A stretch of DNA of 64,000 bases from Streptomyces mangrovi (GCF_900114215.1 NZ_FOSG01000010.1:62001-126000), one strand, 5' to 3'; positions 27,334 to 39,589 are shown, counted from the first letter of the stretch. Notes: generated by a model from the sequence alone, not told the origin. Numbers and translations are program-made.

Positions 27334-28584
27334 GTGGAACCCGCGATAGCCCCATCCGTCGACCGGCGTTCCGCCGCAACCCTCATATCCCGCCTGCGGA
27401 CCGCCGCGGGCCAGCGGAACCCCTACCCCTACTACGCGAAGCTCCGGGCGATGGGGGACATCATCCCGGCCCCCTGGGGAGGTCACCTGATCACCTCCTT
27501 CGGCCTGGCCGACCAGGTACTGCGCAGCAGGGACTGGCACGTCCCCGACGCCCGGTGGCGTGCCAGTCAGGGGGAAGCGACGCGGTGGAGCGCGGTCTCC
27601 TCCCAGGAGATGAGCAAGACCCTGCCCGCGCTCAACCCGCCCGACCACACACGGGTACGCCGGGTGACCAGCAGCAGGCTCGACCGCAGAGCGCTGGAGG
27701 AACTGCGGCACCCGGTCGCCGGGATCACCGATGGTCTCCTCGACCGGTTCGCCGAACATCTCACCGGCGGGGAGGCGGACTTCGTGCCCCTGGTCGCCGA
27801 GGAACTGCCCGTCATGACCATCGGCCGGTGGCTCGGCCTGCCGCCCGCCGACTACCCGCTGCTGCGCGACCTCACCCACGATCAGGTCTTCGCCCAGGAA
27901 CTCCTCCCCTCCGCCAGCCAGCTCGCGCTCTCCGACGCGGCGACGGCGCAGCTGCGCGGCTACTTCACCGCCCTGGTCCGCGAGCGCCGCTCCAGACCCG
28001 GCTCCGATCCGGTCTCGGCCTGGATCCGGGCCTGGGACGAGATCGAGCCCGACCGGGAGGCCGCCGACGAGGCCGTCTACCACACCACTTTGTTCGTCCT
28101 CCTGGCCGCGCTCGAGACGACCTCCACCCTGCTGGCCACCACGGTCCAGCTCCTCCTGGAGCGCCCGCGGCAGTGGGGATGGCTGCGCGGTCACCCCGAG
28201 CAGGTTCCCGCGGCGGTCGAGGAGGCGCTGCGGTACGACGCCCCCACCCACGTCGCCAGCCGCATCGCGCGCAAGGACCTCACCCTCGCCGGCGTCGACA
28301 TCCGCGCGGACCAGATGGTGCACCTCATGATCGGCGTCGCCAACCGCGACCCCGCCCACCACCTCGATCCCGACACCTTCGACGTCCGCCGCAGAGCGTC
28401 CCACCTGAGTTTCAGCGGGGGCATCCACTACTGCCTCGGCGCGCCTATGGCCCGCCTGGAGGCCACGACCCTGCTGACCGCCCTGCTCGAACGTTTCCCC
28501 TCCCTCGTCCTCGCCCGCGAGCCCCAGTGGGCACCGCGGGTCGCCTTCCGCCGCATGCTCACCCTGCCCGTCGCCCTGCCATGA
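27334..28584 (+). CDS. Cytochrome P450, CYP154-like
   Basis: A 416-residue P450 starting with GTG behind AAGGAG. It has an intact K-helix EALR (~residue 296), haem loop FSGGIHYCLG (Cys ~366), and an I-helix with ALETTST. It is thus the catalytically complete member of the conservon P450 pair. It is separated from the first P450 by 103 bases, long enough for its own promoter. The enoyl-CoA hydratase gene follows after seven bases. Natural substrate unknown; CYP154 enzymes hydroxylate steroid- and macrolide-like compounds. Confidence 0.88.
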   Translation: MEPAIAPSVDRRSAATLISRLRTAAGQRNPYPYYAKLRAMGDIIPAPWGGHLITSFGLADQVLRSRDWHVPDARWRASQGEATRWSAVSSQEMSKTLPALNPPDHTRVRRVTSSRLDRRALEELRHPVAGITDGLLDRFAEHLTGGEADFVPLVAEELPVMTIGRWLGLPPADYPLLRDLTHDQVFAQELLPSASQLALSDAATAQLRGYFTALVRERRSRPGSDPVSAWIRAWDEIEPDREAADEAVYHTTLFVLLAALETTSTLLATTVQLLLERPRQWGWLRGHPEQVPAAVEEALRYDAPTHVASRIARKDLTLAGVDIRADQMVHLMIGVANRDPAHHLDPDTFDVRRRASHLSFSGGIHYCLGAPMARLEATTLLTALLERFPSLVLAREPQWAPRVAFRRMLTLPVALP

Positions 28585-28591
28585 GGTGCCC

Positions 28592-29365
28592 GTGACCACC
28601 CCGACAGACAACCGGTACAAGACGCTCCACGTCAGCCAGGACGGACCCGTTCTGCACGTCCGCCTGAACAGCCCGGAGACCGGCAACACCCTCACCGCCG
28701 CCATCCTCGACGAACTCCTCGCCGTCCTCGGCGCGGCCAACGACCGCCCCGAGATCCGGGTCCTGGTGCTCTCCGGGGCGGGGGAGCACTTCTGCCTGGG
28801 CGCCGACCGGGAGGAGTTCGCCACCTCCCTGAAGGCGGACCCCACCGGGGGCGGACTCCGGGTGATCGCCGACAAGGCCCGGCGCGTCTGCGAAGCCCTG
28901 GACACCACCACCGCGATCACCATCGCCCAAGTCCACGGCAAGGTCGTCGGCGCCGGCCTCGCCCTCACCGTCTTCTGCGACCTGCGGGCCGGGGCGGACA
29001 CCACCCGGTTCCGGCTGCCCGAGGTCGCCCTGGGCGTGGCACCGGTGTGGGGCGGTGTCCTGCCCCGGCTGCTCAGCGAGGCCGGAACCGCCAGGATCCG
29101 CGAACTGCTCCTCACCTGCGCCCCGTTCGGAGCCGAGACGGCACAGGAGATGTCCATCCTCCACAAGGCGGTGCCGGCCGGTGAGCTCGACGCGGCCGTC
29201 GAGGCCTGGGTCAGGCCGCTGCTCCGCCGCCCGCCCGAGGCGCTTCCGCTGGCCAAGGCCGTCCTCGGGGCGTACTCCAGAGGGACCCGGCTCGCGGACG
29301 CCGGCCTGCTCGACGCCCAGCTGCTGTCCGCGGCCTGTGCCGTCTCCGCCTCCCAGCCCGGCTGA
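28592..29365 (+). CDS. Enoyl-CoA hydratase/isomerase family protein
   Basis: A 257-residue crotonase-fold protein. The second of two close GTGs is taken as start because GAGG lies 5 bases before it. Oxyanion-hole segments LSGAGEHFCLGADREEF (~residues 58-74) and VHGKVVGAGLALTVFCD (~112-128) match the family. The catalytic glutamates of typical hydratases are not all evident, so hydratase, isomerase or a polyketide-type crotonase are all possible. It follows the CYP154-like gene directly, which ties it to the conservon unit; that is not a standard conservon member. Confidence 0.82.
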   Translation: MTTPTDNRYKTLHVSQDGPVLHVRLNSPETGNTLTAAILDELLAVLGAANDRPEIRVLVLSGAGEHFCLGADREEFATSLKADPTGGGLRVIADKARRVCEALDTTTAITIAQVHGKVVGAGLALTVFCDLRAGADTTRFRLPEVALGVAPVWGGVLPRLLSEAGTARIRELLLTCAPFGAETAQEMSILHKAVPAGELDAAVEAWVRPLLRRPPEALPLAKAVLGAYSRGTRLADAGLLDAQLLSAACAVSASQPG

Positions 29366-29464
29366 GCCCGGCCGGTCCTGCCGGTCCTGCCGCCGCAGCC
29401 CCTTCCCGGCCCGCCGCATCACAGCGCATCGCGGGCCGGAGGGGGCGCGGCGGCATTCCGGCTC

Positions 29465-30994
29465 TCAGATGTCGCGGAAGATGTCGATGCGCGCGCCCAC
29501 CGAGTTCAGCCGCTCGGCCAGGTCCTCGTAGCCGCGGTTGATGACGTAGACGTTGCGCAGCACCGAGGTGCCCTCGGCCGCCATCATCGCCAGCAGCACG
29601 ACCACGGCCGGGCGCAGGGCGGGCGGGCACATCATCTCGGCGGCCCGCCAGCGGGTGGGGCCTTCGACCAGGACGCGGTGGGGGTCCAGGAGCTGGAGGC
29701 GGCCGCCGAGCCGGTTGAGGTCGGTCAGGTAGATGGCGCGGTTGTCGTAGACCCAGTCGTGGATGAGGGTCTTGCCCTGGGCGCTGGCGGCGATGGCCGC
29801 GAAGAAGGGCACGTTGTCGATGTTGATGCCGGGGAACGGCATCGGGTGGATCTTGTCGATCGGCGCCTCCAGCTTGGAGGGCCGCACGGTGAGGTCGACC
29901 AGGCGGGTACGGCCGTTGTCGGCGTGGTACTCCGCGCCGCGGTCGTGGTCCAGGCCCATCTCCTCCAGCACGGCCAGCTCGATCTCCAGGAACTCGATGG
30001 GCACCCGCCGCACCGTCAGCTCCGACTCGGTGACCACGGCGGCGGCCAGCAGGCTCATCGCCTCCACCGGGTCCTCGGAGGGGGAGTAGTCCACGTCGCG
30101 GTCGATGTGGGGGACGCCGTGGACGGTGAGCGTGGTGGTGCCCACCCCCTCCACCCGCACGCCGAGCTGCTCCAGGAAGAAGCACAGGTCCTGGACCATG
30201 TAGTTGGAGGAGGCGTTGCGGATGACGGTGGTGCCGTCGTGCCGGGCGGCGGCCAGCAGGGCGTTCTCGGTGACGGTGTCCCCGCGCTCGGTCAGCACGA
30301 TGGGGCGGGTGGGGCGCACCGAGCGGTCCACCACCGAGTGGTAGGTGCCCTCGGTCGCGGTGACCTCCAGGCCGAAGTGCCGCAGCGCGCTCATGTGCGG
30401 CTGCACGGTGCGGGTGCCCAGGTCACAGCCGCCGGCGTAGGGGATGCGGAAGTGGTCCATGCGGTGCAGCAGGGGGCCGAGGAACATGATGATGCTGCGG
30501 GTGCGGCGGGCGGCGTCGGCGTCGATGCCGTCCAGGTCCAGCTCGGCCGGCGGGACGATCTCCAGGTCGGCGCCGTCGTTGATCCAGCGGGCGCGTACTC
30601 CGACGGAGCCGAGCACCTCCAGGATCCGGTAGACCTCCTCGATCCGGGCGACCCGGCGCAGCACGGTGCGGCCGGAGTTCAGCAGGGAGGCGCACAGCAG
30701 GGCGACGCAGGCGTTCTTGCTGGTCTTGACGTCGATGGCGCCGGACAGGCGGCGGCCTCCGACGACCCGCAGATGCATCGGGCCGGAGTAGCCCAATGAG
30801 ACGATCTCACTGTCCAGGGCTTCACCGATACGGGCGATCATCTCAAGGCTGATGTTTTGATTGCCTCGTTCGATGCGGTTGACCGCGCTCTGGCTGGTGG
30901 CCAGCGCCTCCGCCAGCTGGGCCTGGGTCCAGCCACGGTGCTGGCGGGCGTCACGGATGAGCTTGCCGATGCGCATGAGGTAGTCGTCGGTCAT
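29465..30994 (-). CDS. murA2: HTH-MurA fusion (UDP-GlcNAc 1-carboxyvinyltransferase-like)
   Basis: A 509-residue protein. Residues 8-66 are an XRE helix-turn-helix (WTQAQLAEALATSQSAVNRIE). Residues ~75-505 are an EPSP-synthase/MurA fold with KTSKNACVALLC near its start and the active-site loop GGCDLGTRTVQPH (Cys190), so the enolpyruvyl-transfer cysteine is kept. MurA makes the first committed peptidoglycan precursor; here it carries its own DNA-binding domain, as in other streptomycetes. It is divergent from aconitase. A palindrome 12 bases before its ATG recurs at the aconitase promoter, so this enzyme may itself be a regulator. Confidence 0.88.
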   Translation of the reverse strand: MTDDYLMRIGKLIRDARQHRGWTQAQLAEALATSQSAVNRIERGNQNISLEMIARIGEALDSEIVSLGYSGPMHLRVVGGRRLSGAIDVKTSKNACVALLCASLLNSGRTVLRRVARIEEVYRILEVLGSVGVRARWINDGADLEIVPPAELDLDGIDADAARRTRSIIMFLGPLLHRMDHFRIPYAGGCDLGTRTVQPHMSALRHFGLEVTATEGTYHSVVDRSVRPTRPIVLTERGDTVTENALLAAARHDGTTVIRNASSNYMVQDLCFFLEQLGVRVEGVGTTTLTVHGVPHIDRDVDYSPSEDPVEAMSLLAAAVVTESELTVRRVPIEFLEIELAVLEEMGLDHDRGAEYHADNGRTRLVDLTVRPSKLEAPIDKIHPMPFPGINIDNVPFFAAIAASAQGKTLIHDWVYDNRAIYLTDLNRLGGRLQLLDPHRVLVEGPTRWRAAEMMCPPALRPAVVVLLAMMAAEGTSVLRNVYVINRGYEDLAERLNSVGARIDIFRDI

Positions 30995-31005
30995 GTGGTG
31001 GATGT

Positions 31006-31023
31006 TATCTCAGATATGAGATG
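31006..31023. promoter_or_regulatory. Palindrome at the murA2 promoter
   Basis: TATCTC-N6-GAGATG, with nested ATCTCA-GATA-TGAGAT perfect arms and outer GATGTT/AACATC arms (31001-31030). It lies 12 bases upstream of the murA2 ATG, where a bound protein would block transcription. Confidence 0.75.
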
Positions 31024-31045
31024 TCAACATCCGGGGCTTGGGTGA

Positions 31046-34072
<3,027 letters not shown>

Positions 34073-34106
34073 CCTGCGGATCATCCGCGGATGACCCGCG
34101 AGTGAG

Positions 34107-34152
34107 GGGGCGCTGTCCGCCGCCCGGGTGACCGGGCGGCGGACAGCGCCCC
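34107..34152. terminator. Terminator after acnA, 21-bp perfect stem
   Basis: Arms 34107-34127 and 34132-34152 are perfectly complementary around a GTGA loop, 34 bases after the acnA stop. Confidence 0.92.
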
Positions 34153-34175
34153 GGACGGCGGCGTTCAAGCGGTGA

Positions 34176-34218
34176 CGGCGGGGCCGTACCTCCCATGGTG
34201 GGAGGTACGGCCCCGCCG
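34176..34218. terminator. Second terminator after acnA, 20-bp stem
   Basis: Arms 34176-34195 and 34199-34218 are perfectly complementary around a three-base loop, the second of a tandem pair separating acnA from the ngc operon. Confidence 0.88.
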
Positions 34219-34291
34219 CGTTTCCCGGAGGTCTCAACTCGGGAAAGACTGGCACCCGAACGCGCACCGATCTTGCCCCCCGGAAGGAGAG

Positions 34292-34303
34292 TGGACTATA
34301 CCT
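34292..34303. promoter_or_regulatory. Possible DasR (dre-like) site upstream of ngcE
   Basis: TGGACTATACCT agrees with 9 of 12 core positions of the GntR-type dre consensus TGGTCTAGACCA. It lies about 200 bases before a GlcNAc/chitobiose importer, a class of gene DasR controls. Match is partial. Confidence 0.35.
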
Positions 34304-34499
34304 GTCGGCGTCCGAGCGGTCATATGAGAAGACGAAGGCTCGAAAGTCGCGGCCCCGGAGGAGGACGGGTCCGGCCAGGGCGCGGCACGGCTTCGCACAA
34401 CCGGCGTTACATCCCGCACAACTCAGCTTCAACTCACAAGCGGTGTGGGGGAGTTCCGGCACGGCGCCGGAGTCCTCCACAGAAGGCGAGGACTTGAGC

Positions 34500-35918
34500 A
34501 TGGGATCCACCGATGTCAACCGTCGTGATCTGATCAAGCGGGCCACCGCGGCCGGCCTGATCGCCGTCCCCGCCATGAGCGCGCTCTCCGCCTGCGCCAG
34601 CAGCGACGGCGGCGGCGACACCGAGGTCGCCAAGGGCCAGAAGACCAAGGACAACCCGCTGGGCGTCAACAAGGACGCCGGCCTGGACTTCGTCATCTTC
34701 GACGGCGGCTTCGGCACCCAGTACGGCAAGGACGCCGCGAAGATCTACGAGGAGAGCTACGGCAAGGTCAAGCTCACCCCCACCCAGAAGATCCGCTCGG
34801 TCCTCCAGCCCAGAATGGTCGGCGGCAACCCGCCCGACCTCATCGACAACTCCGGCGCCGAGCAGATGGACGCGGCCACCCTGATCGCCAAGGACCAGCT
34901 CGCCGAGCTGAGCCCCCTGCTGGACGCCCCCTCCGTCGACGACCCGGACACCAAGGTCCGCGACACCCTCCTGCCGGGCACCATCGAGATGGGCCAGTAC
35001 GGCGACGAGAAGGTCTGGCGCCTGAACTACGCCTACACCGTCTACGGCCAGTGGTACTCCAAGAAGCTGCTGGCCGACAACGACTGGGAGTACCCCAGGA
35101 CCTGGGACGAGATGCTCGCCCTGTGCGCCAAGGCCAAGAAGAAGGGCATCGCGGGCTGGACGTACGCCGGCCAGCACCCGTACTACATCCCCTTCACCCT
35201 CTACCCGTTCATCGGGAAGATCGGCGGCCGGGAGGTCCTGGACGCCATCGACAACCTGGAGCCGGGCGCCTGGAAGCACGGCGCGGTCAAGAGCGCCTTC
35301 GAGGCCTACCACGAGCTGTCCGCCAAGGGCTACATCCTGCGGGGCACCCCCGGCCTGGACCACATCCAGTCCCAGACCCAGTGGACCAAGGGCAAGTGCC
35401 TCTTCATCCCCAACGGCTCCTGGGTGGAGAACGAGGCCGCCGACACCACGCCCGCCGACTTCGACATGGCCTGCGGCGCGGTCACCGGACTGGACGACTC
35501 CGACAAGATGCCCTTCGGCACCCTGTGGGCGCAGGCCGGCGAGCCGTTCATAGTGCCCGCCCAGGCCAAGAACCCGGCCGGCGGCATGGAACTGCTGCGG
35601 ATCATGCTGAGCAAGGAGTCGGCGCAGAACTTCTCCAAGCTGGTGAAGTCGCTGACCTGCGTGGCCGGCGCCACCGACGGCATGAAGATGTCCCCCGGAC
35701 TGGCCTCCTCCAGCCAGGCGCTCAAGGACGCCGGGGACAACGTGGTCAACCCGCGCATCTTCGACTGGTACCAGACCCTCCACAAGGAGCAGATCGGCTC
35801 GGTGCTCGCCGAGCTGCTGGCCGGCCGGATGAAGCCCGCCGAGGCCATGAACAAGTGCCAGGAGTACGCCGACCGGACGGCCAAGGACGACTCCGTCAGG
35901 AAGTACAAGCACGCGTGA
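34500..35918 (+). CDS. ngcE: GlcNAc/diacetylchitobiose ABC transporter, substrate-binding lipoprotein
   Basis: A 472-residue extracellular solute-binding protein. The signal peptide has a twin-arginine-like start (NRRDLIKR, residues 7-14) and lipobox LSAC with Cys32 as the lipidated residue. The mature part fits the family-1 sugar-binding fold, with the aromatic-rich EKVWRLNYAYTVYGQW region of the NgcE subgroup. It heads an operon with two permease genes and the ROK regulator, the order of ngcEFG-rok7B7 in other streptomycetes. As in that system no ATPase gene is present; the shared ATPase MsiK would have to serve it. Confidence 0.9.
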   Translation: MGSTDVNRRDLIKRATAAGLIAVPAMSALSACASSDGGGDTEVAKGQKTKDNPLGVNKDAGLDFVIFDGGFGTQYGKDAAKIYEESYGKVKLTPTQKIRSVLQPRMVGGNPPDLIDNSGAEQMDAATLIAKDQLAELSPLLDAPSVDDPDTKVRDTLLPGTIEMGQYGDEKVWRLNYAYTVYGQWYSKKLLADNDWEYPRTWDEMLALCAKAKKKGIAGWTYAGQHPYYIPFTLYPFIGKIGGREVLDAIDNLEPGAWKHGAVKSAFEAYHELSAKGYILRGTPGLDHIQSQTQWTKGKCLFIPNGSWVENEAADTTPADFDMACGAVTGLDDSDKMPFGTLWAQAGEPFIVPAQAKNPAGGMELLRIMLSKESAQNFSKLVKSLTCVAGATDGMKMSPGLASSSQALKDAGDNVVNPRIFDWYQTLHKEQIGSVLAELLAGRMKPAEAMNKCQEYADRTAKDDSVRKYKHA

Positions 35919-35936
35919 GCCGGACCCCCGCCGGGG

Positions 35937-35981
35937 GCCGGAAGAACCGGAAGAACCGGAACAGCCGAAGCAGCCGGAAGA
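35937..35981 (+). repeat. Five tandem 9-bp repeats between ngcE and ngcF
   Basis: Units GCCGGAAGA, ACCGGAAGA, ACCGGAACA, GCCGAAGCA and GCCGGAAGA follow each other without gaps in the intercistronic region. No frame with a start codon runs through them. Confidence 0.75.
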
Positions 35982-36002
35982 CGCAGATGGGACGAGGGCG
36001 GC

Positions 36003-37028
36003 ATGGCCAGTGACGGTCCGGCGGTTGCCGAGGCCACCAAGGAAGCGGCATCCCCGCCGGGAAGGTCCGGCGGGGGCCGCGGGGAGCGGCGCGTCTCCCC
36101 CCACCACCGGACCTATCTGAAGTACCGGTTCGTCGCCGGCTTCCTCGCGGCGCCCCTGGTGCTCTACGGCGTCCTGGTCGTGTCGCCCTTCTTCCAGACG
36201 TTCTACTACTCGCTGACCGACTGGACGGGACTGAGCAGCGACTTCGCCTTCGTCGGGCTGGACAACTTCAGCCGCCTGATGGAGGACGAGATCTTCCGCA
36301 AGGCGCTGTGGCACAACGTCCTGCTGCTGCTGGTCCTGCCCGTCATCACCCTCGGACTGGGCCTGTTCTTCGCCTTCATGCTCAACGTCGGCGGCCGGCA
36401 CCGGCGGGGCGAGGCCGTGGCGGGGGTGCGCGGCTCGCACTTCTACAAGATCGTCTACTTCTTCCCGCAGGCGCTGTCGATCGCGATCGTCGTGGTGTTG
36501 TGGAAATACATCTTCAACCCCGTCGGCGGCCTGCTCAACGGCGTACTGTCGGCCGTCGGCCTGGGCCAGTGGCAGCAGAGCTGGCTCGGCGACCCCCGGC
36601 TGGCCTTCTGGTGCGTCGTGATCGTGATGGTGTGGGCGAACGTCGGCTTCTACGTCGTCCTGTTCTCCGCGGCGATGGGCTCCATCCCCCGCGAGATCTA
36701 CGAGGCGACGCTGCTGGACGGCGCCGGCCGGACGACCACGTTCTTCCGCGTCACCCTGCCGCTGATGCGCGACACCGTGCAGACCGGCTGGGTGTACATG
36801 GGCATCATGGCGCTCGACGCCTTCGCCGTGGTGCACATCCTGACGGTGAACGCGGGCGGCCCCGCCTACTCGACCATCGTCGCGCCGGTCTACCTGTACA
36901 ACAAGGCGTTCCAGGACGGACAGGCCGGCTACGCCACCGCCGTCGCCGTCGCCCTGCTGATCGTCACCATGGTCTTCTCCGTGGCGGCGATGGCGTTCGG
37001 GCGGAGCAAGGACCGGATCGAGTTCTGA
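36003..37028 (+). CDS. ngcF: GlcNAc/chitobiose ABC transporter permease
   Basis: A 341-residue inner-membrane permease with six predicted transmembrane helices after a charged N-terminal tail. The first is FVAGFLAAPLVLYGVLVVSP (~residues 40-59). The cytoplasmic EAA loop reads EATLLDGAGRTTTFFRVTLP (~229-248), where the ATPase docks. It is one of two permeases pairing with NgcE and the downstream NgcG. The start ATG is 84 bases after ngcE. Confidence 0.92.
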   Translation: MASDGPAVAEATKEAASPPGRSGGGRGERRVSPHHRTYLKYRFVAGFLAAPLVLYGVLVVSPFFQTFYYSLTDWTGLSSDFAFVGLDNFSRLMEDEIFRKALWHNVLLLLVLPVITLGLGLFFAFMLNVGGRHRRGEAVAGVRGSHFYKIVYFFPQALSIAIVVVLWKYIFNPVGGLLNGVLSAVGLGQWQQSWLGDPRLAFWCVVIVMVWANVGFYVVLFSAAMGSIPREIYEATLLDGAGRTTTFFRVTLPLMRDTVQTGWVYMGIMALDAFAVVHILTVNAGGPAYSTIVAPVYLYNKAFQDGQAGYATAVAVALLIVTMVFSVAAMAFGRSKDRIEF

Positions 37029-37050
37029 CAGGCCAGCGGGAGAACCAGTC

Positions 37051-38019
37051 ATGACCACTGCCGAACCGTCGCCCTCCCTCAGGCCGGGGGACCCCGAGGA
37101 GACCGCCGCGGCCCTCACCAAGGGCACAGGCGGCCCGCGCCGGCCCGCGAACGCGCCGGGCAAGGACGCCGGGCGGAGTGGGGGCGGCACGGAGGGGCGC
37201 ACCCTCAACGCCTTCTCGCACGCCTTCCTGGTGCTGTGGGCCGTGATGGCCGCCGGACCCCTGCTGTGGGCGGTGATGAACTCCCTCAAGTCCTCCGGTG
37301 CCATCCTGGAGAACCCCTGGTCGCTTCCGAAGAGGCTGAACTGGGAGAACTGGTCCTTCGCCTGGAACGAGGCGAACATCGGCCAGTACACGATCAACTC
37401 GGTGATCGTGGTGGGCGGTTCGGTGATCGGAACCATGCTGCTGGGCTCGATGGTGGCCTACGTCCTGGCCCGCTACGACTTCCCCGGCAACCGGCTGGTG
37501 TACTTCCTGTTCGTCGGCGGCATGGCGTTTCCGATCATCGTCGCCCTGGTGCCGCTGTTCTTCGTGATGAAGAACTTCGCGCTGCTGAACACCTACCACG
37601 GCCTGATCCTGGTCTACATCGCCTACTCGCTGCCGTTCACCGTCTTCTTCATGTCGGCCTTCTTCCGCACCCTGCCCTCCTCCATCGCCGAGGCCGCCGA
37701 GATCGACGGCGCCTCGCACAGCCGGATCTTCTTCCAGGTCATGCTGCCGATGGCCAAGCCCGGCCTGATAAGCGTGGGGATCTTCAACTTCCTGGGACAG
37801 TGGAACCAGTACCTGATCCCCCAGGTGGTGCACGTGGGCGACGCCGACAAGTACGTGCTCACCCAGGGCCTGGCCAACCTGGCGGCCCAGACCGGCTACC
37901 GCGGCAACTGGGGCGGGCTCTTCGCCGGACTGACCCTGGCCGTGCTGCCCATCCTCGTCGTCTACGTCGTCTTCCAGCGCCAGGTGCAGGCGGGGCTGAC
38001 CGCGGGCGCGCTGAAGTAG
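37051..38019 (+). CDS. ngcG: GlcNAc/chitobiose ABC transporter permease
   Basis: A 322-residue permease, MalG-type. About 50 polar residues precede the first helix (AFLVLWAVMAAGPLLWAVM, ~57-75). The EAA loop reads EAAEIDGASHSRIFFQVMLP (~215-234). It begins 22 bases after ngcF and is followed by a 13-bp-stem terminator, marking the operon end. Confidence 0.92.
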   Translation: MTTAEPSPSLRPGDPEETAAALTKGTGGPRRPANAPGKDAGRSGGGTEGRTLNAFSHAFLVLWAVMAAGPLLWAVMNSLKSSGAILENPWSLPKRLNWENWSFAWNEANIGQYTINSVIVVGGSVIGTMLLGSMVAYVLARYDFPGNRLVYFLFVGGMAFPIIVALVPLFFVMKNFALLNTYHGLILVYIAYSLPFTVFFMSAFFRTLPSSIAEAAEIDGASHSRIFFQVMLPMAKPGLISVGIFNFLGQWNQYLIPQVVHVGDADKYVLTQGLANLAAQTGYRGNWGGLFAGLTLAVLPILVVYVVFQRQVQAGLTAGALK

Positions 38020-38067
38020 GCCCGGCACGCACCCGGCGCCCGGCATCCCCGTCCTCCCCGCCGCACC

Positions 38068-38098
38068 GAGGCGGCCACCGCACACCGGTGGCCGCCTC
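38068..38098. terminator. Terminator after ngcG
   Basis: Arms 38068-38080 and 38086-38098 (13 bp, perfect) around a CACAC loop, with TT following. Confidence 0.85.
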
Positions 38099-38353
38099 TT
38101 CGCGTCCTCCCTCCACTTCTCCCCGTGCTCTCTCGCACCCCCCTCGCACCCCCTCGCACCCCCTCGCACCCGGAGTGTCACTCTCCGTGCACGGATAACA
38201 TCTGAGCGCCCACCCCGCTCAAGGTCTTGACGGGAGAGAACGCTTCAGGCTGTCCTTATGGTTCACGTGTTGGAGACAAGCCGCACCGCGTCGGCGTGGT
38301 GCGGCCCACGGGCGGGCCGTCGAGCCGCCCGTCGAGGCGGGAGTGGATGAGTC

Positions 38354-39589
38354 GTGGAGACTCCGGGGTCGCAGTCCTCTCTGCACCGGGCCAATCTGGA
38401 GCGGGTGGTCCGAGCCGTGCGCATCGCGGGCTCGCTCACCCAGGCGGAGATCGCCCGGACCACCGGGCTGTCGGCCGCGACGGTCTCCAACATCGTCCGG
38501 GAGCTGAAGGACAACGGCACGGTCGAGGTCACCCCGACCTCCGCCGGAGGGCGCCGGGCCCGCAGCGTCTCGCTGTCGGGGGACGCCGGGATCGTCGTCG
38601 GCGTCGACTTCGGCCACTCCCACCTGCGCGTGGCCGTCGGCAACCTGGCCCACCAGGTGCTCGCCGAGGAGTCCGAGCCCATCGACGTGGACGCCTCCGC
38701 CTCCCAGGGCTTCGACCGGGCCGAGCGGCTGGTGGAGCGGCTGATCGAGGTGACCGGATTCCGCCGCGAGAAGGTCATCGGGATGGGCCTGGGCGTCCCC
38801 GGCCCGATCGACGTCGAGACCGGCGTGCTGGGCTCCAGCACCATCCTGCCGGGCTGGGCCGGGACCAACCCGCGCGAGGAGCTGGCCTCCCGGCTCGGCG
38901 TGGAGGTCCACGTCGACAACGACGCCAACCTCGGCGCGCTGGGCGAGCTGGTGTGGGGCAGCGGGCGCGGCGCGCGGGACCTGGCGTACATCAAGGTCGC
39001 CAGCGGCGTCGGCGCGGGCCTGGTGATCGACGGCCAGATCTACCGCGGTCCGGGCGGCACCGCGGGTGAGATCGGGCACATCACGCTGGACGAGTCCGGC
39101 CCGGTGTGCCGGTGCGGCAACCGCGGCTGCCTGGAGACGTTCACCGCGGCCCGCTACGTCCTGCCGCTGCTGCACTCCAGCCACGGACCCGACCTGACCA
39201 TGCCCGAGATGGTCAGGCTCGCCCGCTCCGGCGATCCGGGCTGCCGCCGGGTGGTGGCCGACGTCGGGCGCCATGTGGGCAGCGGCGTCGCCAACCTGTG
39301 CAATCTGCTCAACCCCAGCCGGGTCGTGCTCGGCGGCGACCTGGCCGAGGCCGGTGAGCTGGTGCTCGGCCCGATCCGCGACTCGGTCTCCCGGTACGCC
39401 ATCCCCAGCGCGGCCCGGCGGCTGACGGTGGTGCCCGGCGCCCTGGGCGGCCGAGCGGAGGTGCTGGGCGCGCTGGCACTGGTGCTGAGCGAGATGGGCG
39501 ACTCCACGCTGCTGGACGGCTCGCTGAACGGCTCGCCGGACGGGGCCGCCGGGCGCGTGCCGGCCGTCGCCGCCTCCGCAGGGGCCTGA
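38354..39589 (+). CDS. rok7B7: ROK-family transcriptional regulator
   Basis: A 411-residue ROK protein. It has an N-terminal winged helix-turn-helix (residues ~15-75; SLTQAEIARTTGLSAATVS) and a sugar-kinase-like ROK domain with phosphate loop VGVDFGHSHLRVAVG and the zinc signature CRCGNRGCLE (~251-260). Placed between ngcEFG and xylFGH, it corresponds to rok7B7 of S. coelicolor, which affects carbon catabolite control, xylose transport and antibiotic production. The GTG at 38354 lacks a strong ribosome-binding site, so the exact start is less sure. A 334-bp gap precedes it, with its promoter. Confidence 0.88.
   Translation: METPGSQSSLHRANLERVVRAVRIAGSLTQAEIARTTGLSAATVSNIVRELKDNGTVEVTPTSAGGRRARSVSLSGDAGIVVGVDFGHSHLRVAVGNLAHQVLAEESEPIDVDASASQGFDRAERLVERLIEVTGFRREKVIGMGLGVPGPIDVETGVLGSSTILPGWAGTNPREELASRLGVEVHVDNDANLGALGELVWGSGRGARDLAYIKVASGVGAGLVIDGQIYRGPGGTAGEIGHITLDESGPVCRCGNRGCLETFTAARYVLPLLHSSHGPDLTMPEMVRLARSGDPGCRRVVADVGRHVGSGVANLCNLLNPSRVVLGGDLAEAGELVLGPIRDSVSRYAIPSAARRLTVVPGALGGRAEVLGALALVLSEMGDSTLLDGSLNGSPDGAAGRVPAVAASAGA

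Noticed and set aside
34107..34218. The two hairpins after acnA as a riboswitch or repeat element
   Set aside because: Both are simple perfect stems with short loops after a stop codon, fully explained as tandem terminators.
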